From Artemisia argyi (taxonomy: Eukaryota > Streptophyta > Magnoliopsida > Asterales > Asteraceae): 64,000 nucleotides of DNA. The position numbers and the translations under genes were made by a program. Shown here piece after piece: positions 57,301-64,000 of this stretch. Under the pieces are notes generated by a model. The model was not told the DNA's origin, did no database searches, and saw nothing but the letters and a program-made list of their open reading frames with translations. Position 1 is the first letter of the stretch. Each line of letters starts with the position of its first letter. Where the stretch lies: positions 143,425,106 through 143,489,105 of the forward strand of contig CM060698.1 in assembly GCA_030686995.1 (NCBI GenBank), read 5' to 3'.

Positions 57301-59119
57301 AATATATTGTTATTGTACAACCACCCTGCTGTCTAGGTTTAGGTCATCCAATTGATGGTTGTTGGCATACCTTAACAAACCCTTCACATGGGAAAATGAT
57401 AGACCTACATTCGTACAGTAGGAAAGGCGTACCGTGTACACACCTTAAAGTTGCAAGGCTACACATGTCTTTGGTGGTTTTACAAACTTACAGGACCACA
57501 ACAAAAGCTTGCCAAGTACAAGCAAATAGTTTTCTGGTTAGATCCATCTTGGAGTCAAAATGGGATCCGTCTATGGTACTTATCCATTTAAGCATTTAAT
57601 GTGTTCCCTCATAGAATAGACCACTTATACACAAAGATGAACGGCTTTAAAACATTCAATGAAACGTGTCATGTACTGAAAATTTTCATTCTTCTCAGTT
57701 ACCCATCTAAAATTTCATTGACGGGCTTAAAATTTGGACTCCCTTTAACTTCCTGTCAGAAATCTCTTCACAATTTTGTTACGAATATGTACTCTAATTT
57801 GATGATAATGTACTAGTGTAAAATAAATTTGCTACCAGGAGTTATACTCCAAACCTTCTTTCAGACTAATACTTACACTCAACTTCACAAATACCGGTCG
57901 CAGAATCCTAATATACCAAAATCAACACTAATGCACCTGTTCATTGTATATACAAGTATACAACCTTGTTGCTAATCCCAAAAGCATAAATCAGTCCAAA
58001 TTTATCTGATCCTGATCCAACGATAACTATGACATTGTATTGCAGAAACTATATAAACTCGTTTAAGTTTCAAACCCTATATGTCTAGCATGAAGATTCA
58101 CAGTTGCCTGAATGACTTGGCAGCCATGAGGGAAATTTCCCCTCTAGTTCGATCTTAGACATAGCACAATTAATCTGATCATGTGTTAACTCTTTGTGTC
58201 GTTTATCTTTCATTCGCTATAGTGTATTGTATTTGACTGCAGACTTTAACTATCTGCTTTAGCATCCTGTCAGATCTCTCTTTATAAATTCGCTACAAAT
58301 ACCTACTAATTTGGTTATAACGTATGTACTATAGAAAATTACATTCACCACCGAGATTTAATCCCAACCTTCTTTCAAAGTTAAATATATCCACACAATC
58401 CTGATATACCAAAAGGATTACTAATGTAACCGGTTATTCTATATACTACAGGGTACAGACAACCCTGTACCTAATCCTAAAACTATAAATTCGGTTCAAA
58501 TTTATCAGATTCTAGACCAACGGTCCGAGGACAATGCCTTGGTTAGAACTTTAAGCCTAGAACTGTAATCTAACGTGTTTTCCACTTCTATAAATACAAC
58601 TCGTATAATGGATAGCACGATTACTCTGATCATGTGAAGCATGTTAACTTGTTGCATCATTTATTTCTCATTCGCTATTATCACTTGTTCGGATCCGTTT
58701 TTTTCCTAACACTATCATCAGATTCATCTCTCAAATAAAACATTACACATTCTGATCAACAACTACACATCACGTTACCATTTTTTTTAAAAGGCGACTA
58801 ACTATCTCACACCACACCTAACCGCCGCACAACGAATACGACAAATATATATACAAATAATTATTCAAATAAATAGGCACTCACATAGTCACATACTATC
58901 AGTACTAAAGACCTAAAATGTATAATTCATAACATCATCAATAGATAAATAAATAAATGTAACAGTTAAGAGATGATATTATGATGTGTGAGTGATTACC
59001 ACTGAGGCGATGATAATGAAGGCGAAGAATACGGTTACGATAGCGGTGAAATCGCCGAAACCTTGTTGAGGAAGTGGCTCCACCGGTGGTCGCCGTGGTG
59101 GTGGTTGTGTTCCTTCCAT
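54392..59119 (-). CDS. Erlin-like SPFH/prohibitin-domain protein of the ER membrane
   Basis: Nine exons: 59,000-59,119, 56,561-56,684, 56,400-56,467, 56,250-56,309, 56,005-56,163, 55,636-55,782, 54,929-55,143, 54,734-54,842 and 54,392-54,472. They total 1,083 bp, 360 residues. A proline-rich N-terminus is followed by one membrane span (about 24-42), the SPFH core ([75 protein letters not shown]), a charged coiled coil rich in Glu and Lys ([17 protein letters not shown]), and the erlin-type end [17 protein letters not shown]. Animal erlins form ring-shaped complexes in ER lipid rafts and help degrade activated IP3 receptors; the plant role is little known. Intron 1 is 2.3 kb. The donor after exon 8 (AAG/GTCATT) is weak, but frame and homology support it. 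The start is the first ATG before the proline-rich segment. Confidence 0.93.
57753..58690. repeat. Diverged tandem duplication inside Erlin intron 1
   Basis: Two units of roughly 430-510 bp follow one another (about 57,753-58,265 and 58,266-58,690). Parallel blocks in the same order include CTGTCAGA[A]TCTCT, AACCTTCTTTCA, AATCCTNATATACCAAAA, AATTTATC[T/A]GAT and ATCTGATCATGTG. Identity is low, so it is old. Confidence 0.6.
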
Positions 59120-59237
59120 TCCGATGTCGATTTGCGATGGGATGGAGTCAGTGCGTCAACTTCTGTGATTCCAAAAGTAAACTTGTTTACTGGGCTTGCT
59201 TATGCTTTATGTTTTTTAGTGGGAAATTTACTACCTA

Positions 59238-59414
59238 CTCCCTCAGTCTCAAAATTAACATATTTTAATAAAAGTTGAAACATTTTAATTTTCAATCAAT
59301 ACAGAATATTTTTACATTAAATTCTCTAATTTTTACTTAAAAAGTAAAATAAACAGTTATTTTAATACATTTCAAAAAAACATATATATAGACATAATTT
59401 TGAAACAAAAAGGG
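59238..59414. mobile_element. Stowaway-like MITE upstream of Erlin
   Basis: The left end CTCCCTCAGTCTCAAAATTA and the right end TAATTTTGAAACAAAAAGGG are diverged inverted repeats. TA is on both sides (59,236-59,237 and 59,415-59,416). It begins 118 bp upstream of the Erlin start codon. Confidence 0.6.
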
Positions 59415-59733
59415 TATCATTTTTTCAGATTAGAAATAATTTTAATTTGAAAATAAAGTGGGTGATTTGGCAACTTACATAACCCCAACCATAAGCAGAC
59501 ACTTAGCATGTACTTGGGACACTTATCGAATTTATGGGTGGGTGTTGTAGAGATTGTCCGGTCACTAAATCTATTTTCGAATTAAAATTATTTGTTGTTT
59601 AAAAAGTGAAAAGTTGTCAGTATTTTTATACATAACATTATAATTTGTGTGGGTGCAATTTTTTATATATAACGAGTGTGGAGTGAGATTTAAAAAAAAA
59701 GTTTAAATTGTAATTAACTATTTACGAATTAAT

Positions 59734-59737
<4 letters not shown>

Positions 59738-59780
<43 letters not shown>
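59738..59780. repeat. Run of about 43 T
   Basis: Uninterrupted homopolymer. It may be the A-tail of a retroposed element on the minus strand, but no flanking duplication was identified. Confidence 0.85.
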
Positions 59781-59781
<1 letters not shown>

Positions 59782-60712
59782 GTCTTTTATGAGTAAATGT
59801 ATTTTTGTCTAACAAAATAATTTACGTTTTAAGATTTTAAGTTTTAACGAAATGTGTTTTCTTTTTATTTTTATATGTAGTATATATATAAATTATTTTT
59901 TTCATGTTTATTTGAAATTTTTTTGATTTATATAAGTTTGTGTATAAGTCGAAAAGTTTCAAATAAGCAAGAAAAACGATCTGATAAAATATATGCCAAA
60001 GACTACATAAACCATCAATCTTCTATATAAGCTTAAACAAACAACCCCTAATAATTTACGTGTTTTCAAAATTTAGAGTGTTTAAGAAAAAAACAATAGA
60101 AAATGTTAGTGAATTACCTTTTCAATGGAATGTTAACTCGCAAAGGCGATGATTTGGATAATTACTTGCAAATCTCAAATCAAACGCCTAAAAGTTTTGT
60201 TTCTTTTGTATGATGATTGTAAAGCTATGTCATGTTCAAAACATCTTTGTGTCTATATATTACTTTTGCAAACATACGAGAGTAATAAATTAGAAGTGTC
60301 TTGGAAATTGTTTTGAAATGATTTGGAATATGTATATGAAAAAAAAAATGCCAATTGAAGGTTTTTTTTGTTAATGTTTTAGTAATTGCTAAGCGAGTAC
60401 TTTTGCATAGCAACGTAATTTCTAGCAGCAAACAGTTATACTTGTGATATTTTGGTTAAGTGTTTAGTGTAACGTTTATAGTTGCCATGTTTTTCAAAAA
60501 TTATAAAGTGTGTGAAACAAAAAAGATTCCGTTCGATGTAGTGGCTATTAAAAATTATAAACCATGTATTTTTCAATTGATATTGATTGTCAAAGTTGTC
60601 ATCCGGGTCTTTTTAAGTTTACATTAATAAATTAATTGTCAAAGTTGTCATTTTAGAAGTTATAAGAGGTATTAATAAGGGGTATATTAGGAAACAACTT
60701 TACTAATTTTTA

Positions 60713-60903
60713 CTCCCTCTATCTCAAAATTATTGTTCACATTTCTTTTTTTGCATGTATCAAAATAATTGTCCATTTTCTTTTTTAAGTAAAAACTAGA
60801 TAATATATTAAGGGAATATTCTGTTTGAATGGTTGAGATTTATAGTTATCCTATTTTTATTAAACTTTGTGATTTCTCTCTCATGACAATAATTTTGAAA
60901 GAT
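60713..60903. mobile_element. Stowaway-like MITE
   Basis: The left end CTCCCTCTATCTCAAAATTA and the right side CAATAATTTTGAAAGATTA are inverted repeats; the left is preceded by TA. The right end is diverged. Confidence 0.5.
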
Positions 60904-63900
60904 TAAGCCAAAACACTCTATATGTTGTAGATACTAGTTTTAGAACTCGTGCACGTATGGGATTTAGGCAGAGAGTGTTTACGTATGGTATGTGATTGTG
61001 TGAAAATCAATCTTATTATAGTATAGTAGTATTATATCGAAATGATCCGCGAGAAATACGGATACCCGAGTCGTATCCGAGTGAAGGTGAATGGAATCAA
61101 GAATATTGATTCGTGAAAACCGTGAATTGATAAAGTGTAAAAGTGAAAATATCAATCAAGTAATTCAAGTATTCACAAACAAAGTTGAAATATGCAAAGA
61201 GTACAAGCTAATTATGCACCAAAATCTAAAACGTAAAAACGAAAATGCAACCGCGTTATTTAAAACGTAACTTTTAACGAAAAATGATCCTACAAATGTG
61301 AAATTATTTTTTAAAAAATCTTAAACTATTGAAATGAATTTCCAGAGAAAGAATTTTTTTTTTTTTTTTTGACTTTTCTATTATTTACTATGAATTTATT
61401 TTGATTTTTGTAATTTTAAATGAATTAAAAATTGAAGAAAATAGAAAAATAAGTTGAAAAAATGAAAATTAAATTCTGAAAATTCTAAAATATTATAAAA
61501 AATTTTCTAAAAATATTTTTATATTTTTCACAGCTTTTTATGAATTTCTATTGATTTTTGTTTATTAAAAACTATTTAAAAATGGATAAAATCAAAAGGA
61601 ATTTAAGAAAAATATCTAGACTACTTGGAAAAATCTGGAAAAATTCCAGAAAATCAAAAATAATAAAAAGAACTCAGATAAAAATTTTGGAATTAAAAGA
61701 AGCTGAAAAAGTGCTTATTTAAGACAAACTGCTTATCACAAGTGCTTATTTTTAAGCACTTGTGACCCAATCTCTATGAAACTTTAAAAACAACCTTATG
61801 ATGATTAAAGAAGCTCAGTTATGCAGAAATTTGTCAAATGATATCACAATTAACCACAGAAGCTCAGTATGTAAACAATAAGCTCTATTAATTAGCAGTG
61901 CTAGAACAAAAAATCTCAGAAGCCAAGCAATGATATAAAATACTCAGGCTACTCAAATTCAGCTCAGAAACTAACACCAAACTCAGATGTTGGCTCAAAA
62001 ACACAAATGCAAGCCTCAGTTCTAAAACAGATCCTTGTCCCAAATAGGCAACTAGACAGGTTCAATAAGCTGACCTATTAAGCTCTATACTCAGATATTA
62101 TAAGGGCAAATGACAAGCAGCACTACTGAGACTATAAATCCACAAGATATTTATACCTACAAACTATTTTAATTGGCTAAAATGCCCTGAGATCAACAGC
62201 CTATGAACTAAATAACAATGCAACAGTTGACTATTTGAATGCTGAACTACTTTGACTTATTCCAAATTCCTCTACTCAAATCTACTTATTAATTGATTAT
62301 TAAGCTATCACTTTACTAGATTAAGCTAGATTGAACTTTTAAGCAACTACTTATTACAATATAACTAACTGAATTCTAAATAAGCTAACTATTAATGAAT
62401 TTTAAAACTAACTTTAACTTTTTGCTTAAGTCACTACTGATTTTATGTTATACTAAATTTACTTTGATCCCAGATGAACTAATGAAGCAATAAAATTCAA
62501 CAATCTAACTCTAAAGCACAGCTAATCAATTTATTCCAAACACTCCTGTGTCAATACATTTTATGTCCAATTCACTGAAACAGACCACAAATTACCTTCC
62601 AAACTATCAAAATTCAATCTCAGAATTATACATGAATCTCAAATCTCAATTATCAAATATTCAACTATAAGTTCTGATATTTCACAATTCTCCAACAACT
62701 CAGTCACTTATTACAAAGAATGCAAACTCAGATTCAACAGTTCTACTAGAATTAATGATCTATCAAACTCAGTGACACAATTATAGCAACAAGAACAGCA
62801 ATAGATTCAATGTAACAGTACAGCTATGCAAATTCAAAACTCTACTCAGATCTAATCAACAAATCAACTACTAAAATCAAACAAACTAGACTATGGATTT
62901 AAAACAACAATAATACTACAAATCTAATGTAACAGTGATCAAACCAAAATGACAAACTAAATCAGAGTCTAGACATTTTCCAAACTGAGATTATTGAAAC
63001 AGAATTTTACCAAATAACTCCCCCTCAGCATGAACAGAGGGGGACTCACTATGCTTGCCTATCTCTAGGATAGGCAGGACCTTCTAAATCTGTCCAACTT
63101 ATCCAAAGTATACCACAACTATCACTGATTCACCTTCTTTGGTAATACTTGACTAATCTCTGATCAATGATAACATCCAATGGAAATGATATACAAATAG
63201 CTACACAGCTAATGTATACAGCTTAATAAGCTGATGCAGCTTATTCACTAACAAATAATACTAATTTGAACATTTTTTTTTTAATTTTTTATAATTTCTG
63301 ATTTTTTTTTATTTATTATTTTTCTGTAAATGAAATAAGGATTGAGTGAAAATAAGAGAAGATAAACTGAAAGCAATTGATTATTAGCTAGATAAAAGTA
63401 AAATTCAAACAAAATAAGCAGTAAGAAATTATGAATATGCTGAGATTTATTAAAGTGAACTAAAAATTTTATTAAAAACTTATATGAAATTACATAAGCT
63501 AAACTAAATACATTCTATAGAAAAATTGACAGCATTTCATTACACCAAAAACTACATACCAATAAGCTAAAATGGGGACCTATTTATAACTGAGGTGAAT
63601 GGGTTGGGGTCTTAATGCCAGGTTGGCGATCCACACCTCTCTTGTGCTTCTTCAATCCATATCATAGCCCTTAGATGAAATTGTGCTACTTCAATCAAAT
63701 GCTAGCCCTTGGATGATAGATTGATGCGTGGCTTGACCAATCCAATTCTGACATCTGTCCCTTATGAACGCATCATTCTCTGTCCTTGTCAGAGAATTTA
63801 GAAGCGAATCCAATGAGGAGTATCGACGTGTCTTGCCCAATAATCTGCTGCCAAGTCTCCTTCAAAGCTCACATACTTTCTCTGACATCTCCTGAACACG

Positions 63901-64000
63901 TGACCAAGCTTCTAGAAGCCAAAATGATTATCTAATCATGGTTAGTTTGAGTGGGTGTGAGCTAATTAACCCTGGTGATGAAACTAGGGTTCATGGGGTG
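60904..64000. other. AT-rich non-coding sequence, probably repeat-derived
   Basis: About 3 kb without a frame worth calling. From 61,700 to 63,000 many short words recur (AGCTCAG, ACTCAGAT, CAAACTCAG). At 63,020-63,043 CCCCCTC and GAGGGGG form a 7 bp stem with a 10-base loop, and at 63,642-63,718 a unit of 38-39 bp with core TAGCCCTT[A/G]GATGA is repeated. It may be the LTR or untranslated part of a retrotransposon that continues beyond the right edge, but there is no protein evidence. Confidence 0.35.
63642..63718. repeat. Two tandem 38-39-bp units
   Basis: TTGTGCT[T/A]CTTCAATC ... TAGCCCTT[A/G]GATGA occurs twice head to tail (63,642-63,680 and 63,681-63,718) with about nine differences. 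Confidence 0.75.

Overview
The window is nuclear DNA from a flowering plant, most likely a eudicot of the daisy family (Asteraceae). Evidence for a plant: AT-rich intergenic DNA full of plant-type transposons (Copia, LINE, hAT, Mutator-like, Stowaway), genes with GT..AG introns, nuclear-type tRNAs, and plant-only protein families. The family assignment is an inference from repeat style, especially short GC-rich repeats with a CCGCGCGTTGC core, and is not proven.

Layout. 1-17 kb is a gene-poor transposon graveyard: a LINE endonuclease fragment joined to a broken Copia reverse transcriptase with one LTR, three hAT-type elements, and several Mutator-like elements with 9-11 bp target duplications. 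At 17.2-19.5 kb on the + strand lies a two-exon NINJA/AFP co-repressor gene. 20-24 kb holds a truncated LINE, a hAT inside another TIR element, and a Stowaway. 23,845-29,225 is a complete but inactivated Copia element with 125 bp LTRs and a 5 bp target duplication. It landed about 100 bp beyond the stop codon of the next gene.

29.3-59.1 kb is the gene-rich part, and every protein gene there is on the minus strand. In order: a half-size ABCG transporter that I recognise as STR (STUNTED ARBUSCULE), required for arbuscular mycorrhiza; an intronless RPK2-like LRR receptor kinase; a 12-exon purple acid phosphatase of the PAP27 type; a small secreted galacturonan-binding (GUB_WAK) protein; a convergent tRNA-Asn/tRNA-Pro pair; and a nine-exon Erlin/SPFH protein of the ER membrane. 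Between the tRNAs and Erlin is a 4.6 kb stretch bounded by head and tail sequences of the GCGCGTTGC repeat family, containing several exon-like pieces of unknown nature. 59-64 kb is AT-rich non-coding DNA with Stowaway-like elements and simple repeats.

The genes are not an operon or an obvious cluster. STR (symbiotic membrane transport) and PAP27 (phosphoester hydrolysis) both touch phosphorus and symbiosis biology, but their proximity is probably chance. I found no CRISPR, prophage or clearly new multi-gene system. The most interesting items are the intact STR gene with a Copia in its 3' flank, the CCCH-type finger in that Copia's Gag, the composite 4.6 kb element with spliced-looking pieces, and the 35-nt last exon that gives the GUB_WAK protein its hydrophobic tail. 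All splice sites were placed by eye from GT/AG positions, reading frame and family similarity.
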